Of a stretch of 42,353 bases of DNA, positions 1 through 7,807 are shown in pieces. A program made the position numbers and the translations under genes. The stretch comes from a virus, in the IMG/VR virus record IMGVR_UViG_3300020732_000019, positions 1 to 42,353 of that record; one strand, given 5' to 3'. The number at the start of each line of letters is the position of its first letter. Positions within the stretch are counted from its first letter, which is position 1. Below the pieces are notes generated by a model. That model did not search any database and was not told where the DNA came from. It worked only from the letters and a program-made list of their open reading frames with translations.

Positions 1-130
1 TGCTGCTGCTGCCCCGCCCCCGCCGGCCGCTGGCCCGCAGATGACTGCGGCCGCGCAGTATACCTATGACCAGTACCGGCAATCGGGTTGGTCGGACGAC
101 CAGTTGCGGGCGGCTGGTCTTATGGTTTGA
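1..130 (+). CDS. C-terminal end of a phage gene cut by the window edge
   Basis: The reading frame is open from position 2 and stops with TGA at 128-130, giving the last 43 residues of a protein. It has an Ala/Pro-rich linker and then a tail of the type YTYDQYRQSGWSDDQLRAAG, a short helical motif common at the C-terminus of phage proteins, among them DUF2815-type single-strand-binding proteins encoded near phage DNA polymerases. The position two genes upstream of DNA polymerase suits an SSB-like role, but the domain itself lies outside the window, so function is inference. The next gene starts 49 bp downstream with its own Shine-Dalgarno. Confidence 0.6.
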   Translation, partial: AAAAPPPPAAGPQMTAAAQYTYDQYRQSGWSDDQLRAAGLMV

Positions 131-179
131 CGACACGGCGGCCCGGGCGACCGGGCCGCCGCAACCGGGAGGACGGGAA

Positions 180-635
180 ATGGCGGTTATTTTTGCGACT
201 TTGCTGGCCGGAAATTTGGTTTTTGCAACACTGGGTCTTTTGGCGGCGCGGCGCGCGGCCAGCGCGGCCGATCGGGCGGCGACATGGGAAGCGCGGTTCA
301 AGATCACGAACGACAAATTGAATGATTTGTCGGTCTGTTATGACAAATCGCAAGAGGATTATTGGAGCCTGAAAATAACGTTCGATCAAATGAGAGCCGC
401 GCATAAAAACGAGGTTGGTCGGTTGCGCGCTGATTTGGAAAACGGCGAAGCGCGATACTGGCGGCTTGTTCGTCGCGCGCTGGTGAACGACCCGAAGACT
501 GGTCGACTGACAAAAGCCGTGAACGTGCTCGAACCGTCGTCGCCAGCCGGCGAGCGCGCCAAAGACGCGTCGGCCGTCGAAACCGAGCCCGGCAAACCCG
601 AAGCCGATCGCAACGCGCGGCCGGGCCGCAAATGA
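180..635 (+). CDS. Small membrane-anchored coiled-coil protein, unknown function
   Basis: 151 aa. The start at 180 is chosen because GGGAGGA lies at 167-173 and the product then opens with a hydrophobic segment (about residues 2-22, one probable membrane helix). The rest is charged and helical with coiled-coil character (about 30-110), followed by a disordered, charged tail. A longer in-frame ORF from 66 would overlap the preceding gene and lacks a good ribosome site. The stop overlaps the DNA polymerase start in an ATGA arrangement at 632-635, so translation is probably coupled. The architecture resembles small inner-membrane accessory proteins of phage replication modules; I do not recognise the family. 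Confidence 0.75.
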   Translation: MAVIFATLLAGNLVFATLGLLAARRAASAADRAATWEARFKITNDKLNDLSVCYDKSQEDYWSLKITFDQMRAAHKNEVGRLRADLENGEARYWRLVRRALVNDPKTGRLTKAVNVLEPSSPAGERAKDASAVETEPGKPEADRNARPGRK

Positions 636-2989
636 TCCTGCCCCCGCCGCCAGCCGTCCACGAACCGCACGCAACCTTAGACGTCGAATCGTTCAGTCTG
701 GCCGGTTGCGTGTGGAGCGACGCGGCGGGCAAATGGGAAGGCCCCGCAGGCGCGCCCGCCGGCAAGCGCGGTCTGCCCGTGGTCGGGTCGTTTCGCTATT
801 GGGAGCACCCGACGGCGCGGGTTTTGCTGTTTTCCTACATGCTGCCCGGCATGAACCGCCCGAAGCGCTGGCGGCCCGGCTGGTTGGCGCCGCGCGACCT
901 GTTTGACTGGATCGCGGCCGGCGGGCTGGTCGAAGCACATCACGCCATGTTCGAACGGCTGGCATGGGAAATGCACTTGCAACCGGTTCACGGCTTCCCG
1001 CCGATCGCGCCCGAACAATGGCGCTGCAGCATGGCGACCGCGCACGTGAATGGCTACCCCGGCGGGCTGGCCGATCTTGGCGAAGCGCTAGGGACGACCC
1101 ATCGCAAAGACGTGATCGGCAAAGCGCTAATCGACGTGCTGTCGAAGCCCCGGAAGCCGACGAAAAAAGACCCGCGCCGCTGGATTTTGCCCGATGACGA
1201 TTGCGAGCAATACGGCCCGGTCTGGTTTGCGCCTGAAAAACAATTTGTGCCGATTGCGGCGTTGGTCGACCGGTTCCACGACTATTGCGACGACGACGTT
1301 CTGACCGAATCCGACGCCAGCGCGCGCATGGTCCCGATGACGCCGGCCGAATTGCACGCGTGGTTGCTTGATCAGCGCATGAATCGCCGCGGCGTGGCCG
1401 TGGATCGCAAAGGCGTTCGCGACTGCCTCGTGATCCTAGAACAGGCGCTAGAGCGCTACGGCCGCCAGTGCGAAGAAATCACCGGCGGCCTAGGCCCGTC
1501 ACAAGTTGCCGCGTTACTGGGTTGGATCAAAGCCCGCGGGGTTCATGGAATCGATTCGTTCGACCAGAAAAAGAGCCCCGTCGAAGAACACCTGAAACGA
1601 AAGGATTTGCCCGCCGACGTGCGCAAGGTGCTTGAATTGCGCGCGCTGGTCGGGTCGGCCGGTGTCAAGAAACTTTACGCGATGGAAAACCGCACATCGG
1701 ACGACAACCGGTTGCGCGGGCTTTTCGTTCACCACGGCACGCGCACCGGCCGGCCGACAGGCGAAGGCGTGCAAACGACAAACATGGTCAAGATTGGCGC
1801 CGATTTGATCGCCTGCCCGGTTTGCGGCAAGCCGCATCGGCCCGACGTGCCGAATTGCCCATGGTGCGGCGCGATCACGTTCTGCGGCGTGTGGGGTGAC
1901 CCCGACCCCACGGTTAAGCCGGCGTGGTCGGTCGACATGGCCGACGACGTGTTGGCGGTCATGGCCTGCCATTCGCTCGATATGGTCGAACACTTTTTCG
2001 GCGACGCGGTTCAGGCGATCCAAGGATTGATCCGGCCGCTGCTGGTCGCACAAGACGGGTGCGACCTGATATCGAGCGATTACTCTGCAATCGAAGCGGT
2101 CGTCGCGGCCTGTATCAGCGGCGAGCAATGGCGAATCGACACGTTCAAGCGTCGCGAAGACATTTACCTTGCGAGCGCGTCAAAGATCACGGGAACACCC
2201 GTGCAAGCCTACCACGATTACAAAGCGGCGAATGGGGTTCATCACCCCGACCGGCAAAAGGTCGGCAAGGTCGCTGAATTGGCGCTAGGGTTTGGCGGTT
2301 GGTCGGGGTCGTGGCGCAATTTCGATCCCGACGCGCATTTGAAATCCGACAACCAGATTTTTGCGATCATCAAGGCTTGGCGCGAAGCGTCGCCGCGAAT
2401 CGTCGAAATGTGGGGCGGCCAGCTTCGTTTTCGCGGGTCGAGCGCAACGCCGGAATTGTTCGGTATCGAAGGCGCGTTTATTCTGGCCATGCGCAACCCG
2501 GGCGAAACGTTCCACGCCGGGCCGCTGCAATTCAAATACGCCGCCCCGTTCGGCCGTCACGACCGCGTGGAAATGCGCCTGCCAAGCGGCCGGGTCTTGA
2601 CCTACCACGAACCGATTCTTGCGCCGTCGTCGCGCCGGCCGGGCACGCTGTCGATCAGCTATATGACCGACAACACGAACCCGAAATATGGCCCGATCGG
2701 CTGGGTTCGCATGGAAACATGGGGTTCCCGGCTTTTTGAAAACGGCGTTCAGGCGATCGCGCACGACATCATGCGGGGCGCGCGATCCCGGCTTATGGCC
2801 GCGCGCTATTTCGTGGTTCAAGAGGTGTACGACGAAGCGGTCGCCGAAGTACCGCTAGGCTGGGGGTCTGTCGCCGGGCTGGAATCGCTTATGACGCCAG
2901 TCGAAAAATGGGCCACGCTGCCCAATGGCGAACCGTGGCCCATTCGTGCAAGCGGCGGGTGGCGCGGGAAGCGCTACCGCAAGGACTAG
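632..2989 (+). CDS. Family A DNA polymerase with 3'-5' exonuclease domain
   Basis: 785 aa, the phage replicative polymerase. The N-terminal exonuclease region has the DxE motif (D17-V-E19) and a conserved HHAMFE block near 103-108. The polymerase motifs are in order: motif A DYSAIE at 483-488, motif B RQKVGKVAELALGFGG at 541-556 and motif C VYDE at 732-735. Motif C has Tyr where cellular Pol I has His (VHDE), a variant seen in phage enzymes. A four-cysteine zinc-ribbon-like insert (C395, C398, C409, C412) sits just before the palm. ATG 632 overlaps the upstream stop, indicating coupling. The stop TAG at 2987-2989 overlaps by 4 bp the stop codon of the convergent minus-strand gene. Confidence 0.95.
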   Translation: MILPPPPAVHEPHATLDVESFSLAGCVWSDAAGKWEGPAGAPAGKRGLPVVGSFRYWEHPTARVLLFSYMLPGMNRPKRWRPGWLAPRDLFDWIAAGGLVEAHHAMFERLAWEMHLQPVHGFPPIAPEQWRCSMATAHVNGYPGGLADLGEALGTTHRKDVIGKALIDVLSKPRKPTKKDPRRWILPDDDCEQYGPVWFAPEKQFVPIAALVDRFHDYCDDDVLTESDASARMVPMTPAELHAWLLDQRMNRRGVAVDRKGVRDCLVILEQALERYGRQCEEITGGLGPSQVAALLGWIKARGVHGIDSFDQKKSPVEEHLKRKDLPADVRKVLELRALVGSAGVKKLYAMENRTSDDNRLRGLFVHHGTRTGRPTGEGVQTTNMVKIGADLIACPVCGKPHRPDVPNCPWCGAITFCGVWGDPDPTVKPAWSVDMADDVLAVMACHSLDMVEHFFGDAVQAIQGLIRPLLVAQDGCDLISSDYSAIEAVVAACISGEQWRIDTFKRREDIYLASASKITGTPVQAYHDYKAANGVHHPDRQKVGKVAELALGFGGWSGSWRNFDPDAHLKSDNQIFAIIKAWREASPRIVEMWGGQLRFRGSSATPELFGIEGAFILAMRNPGETFHAGPLQFKYAAPFGRHDRVEMRLPSGRVLTYHEPILAPSSRRPGTLSISYMTDNTNPKYGPIGWVRMETWGSRLFENGVQAIAHDIMRGARSRLMAARYFVVQEVYDEAVAEVPLGWGSVAGLESLMTPVEKWATLPNGEPWPIRASGGWRGKRYRKD

Positions 2990-3249
2990 GCCGCCGGGCC
3001 TAAATCCCGATCGAGTTGCGAATACGCCACGTCATAGTTCGCGGCGAATTCCAGCATTTGCGATTCGGTCGGCGTCTGCCCGGTGCTGATTTGCTGGTAC
3101 AGCGAAACGGCCGTCGGTTCCGCCGCGGCCACGCCGGCCAGCAATTTGGCGGCCACGGTCACGGCCGGGCCCAACGCCGGGTCGACAATATCGACCACGG
3201 GGGCGATTGCGCCGATCAGCGCGCCGATCGTCTGAACAAGGTTCGTCAT
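2986..3249 (-). CDS. Small hydrophobic phage protein, last gene of the late operon
   Basis: 87 aa, rich in Ala, Val and Leu over the first 45 residues, which could form one or two membrane-associated helices; the C-terminal half is polar. The ATG at 3249 overlaps the preceding lipoprotein stop (ATGA, 3246-3249). It is the final gene of the minus-strand late operon, in a run of four small membrane/lipoprotein genes downstream of the tail fibre, the usual place for lysis functions. No family recognised; a holin-like or accessory lysis role is only positional inference. It ends against DNA polymerase with a 4-bp overlap of stop codons. Confidence 0.75.
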   Translation of the reverse strand: MTNLVQTIGALIGAIAPVVDIVDPALGPAVTVAAKLLAGVAAAEPTAVSLYQQISTGQTPTESQMLEFAANYDVAYSQLDRDLGPAA

Positions 3250-3581
3250 TTCGCGGGTGCCCCCATGTTCGCCGACTCGTAAGCCTGCATGGCCTGCAAA
3301 GCCGCGTTGAACGCGTCGAACGACAGCGGGCCGCCGGCGCGGCGCGCGGTTTCCAGATCAACAAGCGCCGCGTGAACCGTGTTCGACAGCCGGCGGATTT
3401 CGGCGCGCGCGCCGGCGCCCGGGTTGGCGGTGTTGACATAGGTGTCGGCCGCTTGGGTTACCAGCGTCGCCGCCTGTTCAGCGGCCGCCAGTGTTCGGAT
3501 TTCGCCGCCGGGCTGGTTGGTCGTGGTCGCGCACCCGGCAAGGGCGAGCGCTGCGGCCGCGATAAGGAACGATCGGGTCAT
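3246..3581 (-). CDS. Small phage lipoprotein, candidate outer-membrane spanin
   Basis: 111 aa. The N-terminus is a lipoprotein signal: MTRSF, a hydrophobic stretch and the lipobox LAGC with the acylated Cys at residue 17. The mature part is helical and polar. Phage lipoproteins in this position are often the outer-membrane partner of a two-component spanin, but spanin lipoproteins are usually shorter and proline-rich, so this is inference. It is coupled on both sides by 4-bp ATGA overlaps, upstream to the two-helix protein (stop at 3578) and downstream to the 87-aa protein. Confidence 0.8.
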   Translation of the reverse strand: MTRSFLIAAAALALAGCATTTNQPGGEIRTLAAAEQAATLVTQAADTYVNTANPGAGARAEIRRLSNTVHAALVDLETARRAGGPLSFDAFNAALQAMQAYESANMGAPAK

Positions 3582-3751
3582 TGTGACGTGTCTCCCGTTT
3601 TGCGGGTCGTCATAAGGGCGAAAAGGCCCGTTATGACCGTCCCGCCGATGCTGAAAAGGTCTTTGGCGTCGGTCGTGGGTTCGACCGCGCGAATGACGAC
3701 CAGCAAAACAAAAACGATAAGAACGGCGGTCACATAGGGTTCGGTTTTCAT
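3578..3751 (-). CDS. Two-helix membrane protein, holin candidate
   Basis: 57 aa from the ATG at 3751, which has GGGAG eight bases upstream; a longer frame from 3778 has no ribosome site. There are two hydrophobic segments (about residues 7-21 and 35-48) separated by a short acidic/polar loop with a basic residue near each helix end, a small class II holin-like layout. It is followed directly by the lipoprotein (ATGA overlap). Holin function is inferred from topology and neighbourhood only. Confidence 0.65.
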   Translation of the reverse strand: MKTEPYVTAVLIVFVLLVVIRAVEPTTDAKDLFSIGGTVITGLFALMTTRKTGDTSQ

Positions 3752-3784
3752 CGCGGCGTCTCCCGTTGCCGCGCGCAACCTAGC

Positions 3785-4141
3785 CTATTTGGCGTGCTGG
3801 GTAAACCACGCGGCGGCAATGTTGATAATGGTCAGGATGACGCCCCCGACCGCGGCCGCGACTTTGGCGCCGACCGACCACGCGCCATGCCGGCTTGCTT
3901 CGGCCGCTTCGATCAGATCGACGCGCTTTTCAATCGACCGCTGGTCGGATTCGCGTGTCGAGTGCGCTTTTTGCATTTCTTCGATCGCGTGGTTCAGAGC
4001 CGAATTGAAATCGGCCCGAAGCGCCTGCAATTCGGCGATCATACGTTTTTCGAGACTGGTCACGCGATCCGCCGTAGCTTTTTGGCCGGCTTCAAGTTGG
4101 CCAAAAGAACGCATCAAATCAAGTTGGTTTTGATCCGTCAC
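3785..4141 (-). CDS. Coiled-coil protein with C-terminal membrane helix (XhlA-like layout)
   Basis: 118 aa from GTG 4141. That start overlaps the tail-fibre stop codon in a GTGA junction and has AAGGGAAA upstream; the ATG at 4192 would bury the N-terminus inside the fibre gene. Residues 1-85 are strongly helical with heptad character; about 88-112 form one membrane helix and the protein ends HAK. Coiled coil plus C-terminal anchor resembles haemolysin XhlA-type proteins found in phage lysis cassettes. The family is not certain. Confidence 0.75.
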   Translation of the reverse strand: MTDQNQLDLMRSFGQLEAGQKATADRVTSLEKRMIAELQALRADFNSALNHAIEEMQKAHSTRESDQRSIEKRVDLIEAAEASRHGAWSVGAKVAAAVGGVILTIINIAAAWFTQHAK

Positions 4142-4872
4142 GACGTAAGTTTCCCTTCGACAAACCAACGGGCGGTCAAAGGCCAAGACCACGTCCCGCC
4201 GCCATATTGCTGCATCTGAACCGAAAGGGCCGAAGTTGAAGGCGTCCCGATAATTTGTGCGCCTTGGTCATAGGCGGCCGAAGCATAGGGGATTATTGTC
4301 GAAACCCCGTAATCCGCCACAGACGCCAGCGTAAAAAGGGACGACCAGTTCACCGATTGGTTTGATTCGCTGCTGAACGACAGCAAGCCCGACATGCGCA
4401 CGCCGCGCTTGCCGTCGGTTTCAACCCACGTTCGCCAGCTTATCCCGGTCGTCGCGTCGACCCCGCTTATCGTCGGGCCCGACGCCACCCACCCGGCGCC
4501 GCCCGCGTCCGGGTTGGTCGTGTTGTTGTCGGTGCTGCTTGTCCATTTGACGCCGCCGCCGGCGGCCGCAAGCACCGTGGCGCCCTTCGGGTAGCCGCCG
4601 GCCGTCGCGACATTGACGTTCCACGGGAAGCTGCCCCCCATGCCGTACCAGTACGCGAACGAATCCAAATGGTTCAGAACACCGTTGAAATCCCGGCCGT
4701 CGGGCGGCGTGCCGCCGGCCGATTCGTTTGCGAATGTCTGCGGCGGAAAACCAAGATCGAAGCTGGCCGCCGACGGGTCCGACGTGGTTAGCGGAAGCGT
4801 GCGAATGTACGTGCTGGTCGCACTTTGCCCGAATATCTTTGCGACCCACGCCGGAAGGTTCGAAAGCTGCAT
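4138..4872 (-). CDS. Tail fibre / receptor-binding protein
   Basis: 244 aa. The first 80 residues match the phage fibre N-terminal pattern (FPPQTFAN, then AGGTPPDGRDFNGVLNHL) that attaches fibres to the baseplate in many myophages of proteobacteria. The C-terminal half is beta-rich, with Trp/Gly/Ser repeats typical of receptor-binding tips. It follows the DUF2612 baseplate gene with a one-base stop/start overlap (TAATG at 4872). It is short for a full fibre, so it may be a distal tip or a short tail fibre. Confidence 0.8.
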   Translation of the reverse strand: MQLSNLPAWVAKIFGQSATSTYIRTLPLTTSDPSAASFDLGFPPQTFANESAGGTPPDGRDFNGVLNHLDSFAYWYGMGGSFPWNVNVATAGGYPKGATVLAAAGGGVKWTSSTDNNTTNPDAGGAGWVASGPTISGVDATTGISWRTWVETDGKRGVRMSGLLSFSSESNQSVNWSSLFTLASVADYGVSTIIPYASAAYDQGAQIIGTPSTSALSVQMQQYGGGTWSWPLTARWFVEGKLTS

Positions 4873-5498
4873 TACGGGTGACTCACTGTGAACGACACGC
4901 CCGCCGGCTTTGGCACCGCGCCAGACTGGTAAATGATCGCCTGTTGAACGGGGGTCAAGACGCTATCGAAATGATACACCATCGACATATTCAAATTGTC
5001 GACGACATACCCCTGCCCGAACAATTCAAGCAAAAGCGCATTGATCGCCGGGATAGAACAGTCGGTAATGTTGAACGCCGCTTTTGCCAGCAAAAGAACC
5101 CGGTAAGCGTCGTCCAAAAGCCGAACCGCGTTTGTCCCGGCGATCCCGGTGAAAAATATGCCGTTGCCGAAGGTTTCGGCGTATGGATCGGACGAAAAAC
5201 CCAAGAACGCGGCGGTAGGTACTTGCAAGATACGCGATACGCCAAGAATTCGACCCCACACGTCCAACCCATACCCGGCCGCGCTGTCGATATCGCGCAC
5301 TTGGCTAAACCAAAGGTCAAACCGCAAATTCGGGTCGAACCATTGTTCGAACGCTTCGACCAAAGCCAAGATAATCGGGCTTCGCGCATATTGGGAAAGC
5401 AACGCTTCGCGCGGGTCAAAGAAATACGGCAAATGGCCGCCGGGAATATCCGGTAGCGTGCTGGAAACGGCGGATTGGCTAAGGGACGGTTGCGTCAT
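4872..5498 (-). CDS. DUF2612 baseplate protein (gpI-like position)
   Basis: 208 aa. The central region, with DPNLRFDLWFSQVRDIDSA and then YGLDVWGRILGV, is characteristic of DUF2612 proteins, which sit between the baseplate J-like wedge protein and the tail fibre in myophages and probably link fibre to baseplate as P2 gpI does. The start overlaps the J-like gene stop (4 bp) and the stop overlaps the fibre start (1 bp), so the three genes are translationally coupled. Confidence 0.85.
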   Translation of the reverse strand: MTQPSLSQSAVSSTLPDIPGGHLPYFFDPREALLSQYARSPIILALVEAFEQWFDPNLRFDLWFSQVRDIDSAAGYGLDVWGRILGVSRILQVPTAAFLGFSSDPYAETFGNGIFFTGIAGTNAVRLLDDAYRVLLLAKAAFNITDCSIPAINALLLELFGQGYVVDNLNMSMVYHFDSVLTPVQQAIIYQSGAVPKPAGVSFTVSHP

Positions 5499-6691
5499 AC
5501 CAACGTAACCGTGACTGTGCCAAGGATTGCGATTTGGTTGATATTGATTGCCTGTTCCGCGCCGCTATTCGCGGTGATGCTGACCAGTCGCGACCACGTG
5601 CCAAGCGAAGCGACCGCGCCGGCCGACGCCAGCGCATAGATTGCCTGCCCGATTTTCTGTTGCGGCGGGAACCCGGCCGCGATCGCCGCCGTGATTTGCG
5701 CAAGGTAATCGGCCGGTACGTCGGACACGTTTTGGATTTGAACCGCGTAGTTGATCGCGACCGTCGAAACCCGTTGAAATTTAATCGTATAGGCCGGCGG
5801 GGTCAGATACCCCGAATTCGTGTCGTGAACCGTTATCGACGTCGACCCGACCAGCCCGCAACCCGGGGCTTTTTTCTGCAAAATGGCGTTTGCGATATCC
5901 GCGTCGGCGCCGCCATACACCCCGATATAAAGCGAATTTGCGGCGATACTTACGCCGCCGACTGTCACGCTGCCCGACGACCCGTTATCATAGACATACG
6001 CGTCGATAATGTTCGGGACGACTTGCGAGCCGTCGACCTTGTTGCCCAAAAGCCAACCGCGCACGCTGGCGGCGGTTCCGGCCGAATTCTGCGCGACGGT
6101 CGCTTGCCGGCGCTTTTCGAAAGCGAACGGCGATTCTTGGTTCGTCCCCTGAACCCCGTCGGCGGCGTTCGTGACGCTATCCCACCCCGCGACCGCGCGG
6201 TATATCTGATTCAGCGATCCCGCCGGGCAGGCGATCGGGCCGCTTGTGATCGCGGCGAAAGGAATCGTCACGCTCCCGCCGGCGCCGATCGTGCCCGATT
6301 GAAGGGCCGCGTAAATCGTGCCGTCGGTCGCGATCGCCAGCGCGCTAACCGGGATGACCGATCCCGTGGCGCCGCTGCAGGTGGCGTTTACCGTGGTCGA
6401 CGTCGCCGGGTCGCGGGTCAGGAAATAGATTCGCGCGATCGCGTCTTGCATCCGGCCAGTTGCGAAAGCCGGGTCGCATTGCGAAACATAGGCCGCAAAA
6501 ACGTCATTGAACGACGCGATCAAAGCCGCCTGAACGGTCGCAAGCTGACCTTGCGGCGTTGCAAGCGAGGGGTTCAGCGCGCCGCCGAACGCGGCGACAA
6601 AATCCGCGATCACGCCGGCCAGAATGTCCGATTCGGCCGGGCTGTTGAACCCGGTCTCGGAAAAAGTCGGCATCGGTACGTTCGACGTCAT
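5495..6691 (-). CDS. Baseplate J-like wedge protein
   Basis: 398 aa. It has the expected J-like features: an N-terminal part with an LATPQGQLATVQAALIASFND helix region, a repeated beta domain (about 110-180), a KRRQATVAQNSAGTAASVRGWL segment (about 212-233) and a C-terminal wedge domain. The protein polymerises around the hub to form the baseplate wedge. It is coupled by ATGA overlap to the gp25/gpW-like gene upstream (6688-6691) and to DUF2612 downstream, in the order gp25 - J - I - fibre. Confidence 0.93.
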   Translation of the reverse strand: MTSNVPMPTFSETGFNSPAESDILAGVIADFVAAFGGALNPSLATPQGQLATVQAALIASFNDVFAAYVSQCDPAFATGRMQDAIARIYFLTRDPATSTTVNATCSGATGSVIPVSALAIATDGTIYAALQSGTIGAGGSVTIPFAAITSGPIACPAGSLNQIYRAVAGWDSVTNAADGVQGTNQESPFAFEKRRQATVAQNSAGTAASVRGWLLGNKVDGSQVVPNIIDAYVYDNGSSGSVTVGGVSIAANSLYIGVYGGADADIANAILQKKAPGCGLVGSTSITVHDTNSGYLTPPAYTIKFQRVSTVAINYAVQIQNVSDVPADYLAQITAAIAAGFPPQQKIGQAIYALASAGAVASLGTWSRLVSITANSGAEQAININQIAILGTVTVTLV

Positions 6692-7035
6692 AGCGTGATC
6701 ACCTGAACGCCCGACGGCGTTGAAAGTTGCACTTGCCCGGTCAGTGTCGAGCCGACCACGGTTAGCACGGCGTTTGCTTCGGTCACACCCGGCACGCGTT
6801 CGGCGGCGGCCTGTATCTGCGCGCGCAGAATTTGCGTCGGCTGGCCAAGGCCGTAGGCTTCGCTAAAATAGGCCACGCCTAGGGCGGTGTTGTAGTAACA
6901 TTCGCCGGCAAATACCCGAATTTCGCTCGCCGCGTCTTGCGCCTGCGCATAGGGTTCGCTGGCAACGGCCCAATTGCCGGCCGCGTCAACGCACAAATCC
7001 CACGGCGTTTGATCCAAGAGCATCGTTTTTGCCAT
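6688..7035 (-). CDS. Baseplate wedge protein, gp25/gpW-like
   Basis: 115 aa, resembling the lysozyme-fold-derived gp25/gpW wedge subunit: an N-terminal LDQTPWDLCVDAAGNWAV motif, an acidic AASEIRVFAGECYY segment, and a core ending in a beta strand pair. It precedes the J-like gene as expected. The ATG at 7035 has no Shine-Dalgarno; it lies at the left edge of the 94-bp divergent repeat, 30 bp from a TATTTT box on the minus strand, as do the minus-strand starts at the two other repeat copies. Confidence 0.88.
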   Translation of the reverse strand: MAKTMLLDQTPWDLCVDAAGNWAVASEPYAQAQDAASEIRVFAGECYYNTALGVAYFSEAYGLGQPTQILRAQIQAAAERVPGVTEANAVLTVVGSTLTGQVQLSTPSGVQVITL

Positions 7036-7129
7036 GGCCCGACAGTAGCACGCGCGCCCGGTCTAAAATAGGGTATTGACGCGGCCGTCAATAGGCGTAT
7101 TATCGGGGGGTCAAGAGGGAGTGCGAATC
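7036..7129. repeat. 94-bp divergent promoter repeat, copy 1
   Basis: This intergenic element is repeated at 10276-10369 and 22730-22823, with identical length between start codons. From left to right it holds GTAGCACGCGCG (7045-7056), TAAAATA (minus-strand -10 candidate TATTTT at 7065-7070), the palindrome at 7074-7093, the + strand -10 TATTAT (7098-7103) and the ribosome site AAGAGGGAG (7113-7121). It drives cassette A on the + strand and probably restarts the baseplate genes on the - strand. Confidence 0.85.
7074..7103 (+). promoter_or_regulatory. Operator-promoter 1: TATTGACG-N4-CGTCAATA with -35/-10
   Basis: The 20-bp palindrome TATTGACGCGGCCGTCAATA (7074-7093) contains the -35 box TTGACG (7076-7081); a 16-bp spacer leads to the -10 TATTAT at 7098-7103. 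A protein bound to the palindrome would block RNA polymerase directly. The -10 lies 32 bp before the ATG, a distance kept in all five rightward cassette copies. Confidence 0.85.
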
Positions 7130-7636
7130 ATGGCGCTGAACACGGTTTTCGAAAAAGAGGTTTGCGGACGCTGCGGCGGGACCGGCCGGTTTAGCTTCAA
7201 CCAGATCGACGGCGACCGGTGTTTCGGCTGCGGCGGCAAAGGTGAAAAGCTGACCAAGCGGGGCAAGGCGGCCGCGCGGTTTTTTCGCGACATGCGGTGC
7301 GTGCCGATCGAACAAGTTAAAGTTGGCGACCGTGTCGAAGTTTCCAGCTTTACCGTCGGCGGCGCGGGTTTTCGGTATTTCGCCGAAGTCGTAAAGGTGT
7401 CCGAACCATGCCGGGGCGGTTCGATCATGGTCGGCGGCGAGTGGCGCGAATTTCAAAACGCGGGGTTCCACACCGAACACCCCAAATACGGCAAAAACGG
7501 GCTGTTCGCTGCGGTCGGTTCGCCTGTTCTGCGCGCGCTTTCCGTCGACGAACACAACGCCCGTTTGCAAGAGGCTTTGGCCTATCAGGCCAGTTTGACC
7601 AAAGCGGGCGAGCCCCGCAAACGGAAGGGAGAATAA
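7130..7636 (+). CDS. DnaJ-type zinc-finger protein, first gene of cassette A
   Basis: 168 aa. ATG 7130 follows the shared leader GAGGGAGTGCGAATCATG; an upstream in-frame extension merely translates the promoter. Residues 12-38 hold two CxxCGGxG motifs (C12/C15 and C31/C34), the arrangement of DnaJ cysteine-rich zinc-binding repeats, but there is no J domain. The rest includes a beta-rich segment (about 55-110) resembling small DNA/RNA-binding folds. A zinc-stabilised protein that binds nucleic acid or host protein is plausible; the function is unknown. Probably expressed early, with the 55-aa zinc-ribbon gene 3 bp downstream. Confidence 0.85.
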   Translation: MALNTVFEKEVCGRCGGTGRFSFNQIDGDRCFGCGGKGEKLTKRGKAAARFFRDMRCVPIEQVKVGDRVEVSSFTVGGAGFRYFAEVVKVSEPCRGGSIMVGGEWREFQNAGFHTEHPKYGKNGLFAAVGSPVLRALSVDEHNARLQEALAYQASLTKAGEPRKRKGE

Positions 7637-7639
7637 GAC

Positions 7640-7807
7640 ATGCGTAAGCCGGTCAAGTGCGAAGGGTGTAAGGAAAAGGCGGTGCCTATCTGGTCACCCG
7701 AAGACGGCATTTGGATTTGCCCGGTCTGCTACGACCCGACGCCCGCTTGGTATCTGGCCGATCCCCGCCGGCACGTGCCGGCCGCGGCCGAATGGTGCGA
7801 ACGTTAG
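7640..7807 (+). CDS. 55-aa zinc-ribbon protein, cassette A
   Basis: A short gene, ATG 7640 to TAG 7805-7807, with GGAAGGGAG upstream. Two CxxC knuckles (C7/C10 and C27/C30) spaced 17 residues apart make a compact zinc ribbon; the C-terminus is Trp- and Arg-containing. The last four bases overlap the stop of the minus-strand spike gene (7804). Two adjacent zinc-binding proteins in one cassette suggest a common target, possibly host transcription or translation machinery, but that is inference. Confidence 0.75.
   Translation: MRKPVKCEGCKEKAVPIWSPEDGIWICPVCYDPTPAWYLADPRRHVPAAAEWCER

Noticed and set aside
66-179. Upstream start (ATG 66) for the small membrane protein
   Set aside because: Overlaps the preceding gene in another frame and lacks a ribosome site, while ATG 180 has GGGAGGA and begins with a membrane helix.
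7076-7129. N-terminal extension MTRPSIGVLSGGQEGVRI shared by several cassette proteins
   Set aside because: It is only the translation of the shared promoter/leader; the promoter lies inside it and each protein starts at the later ATG.
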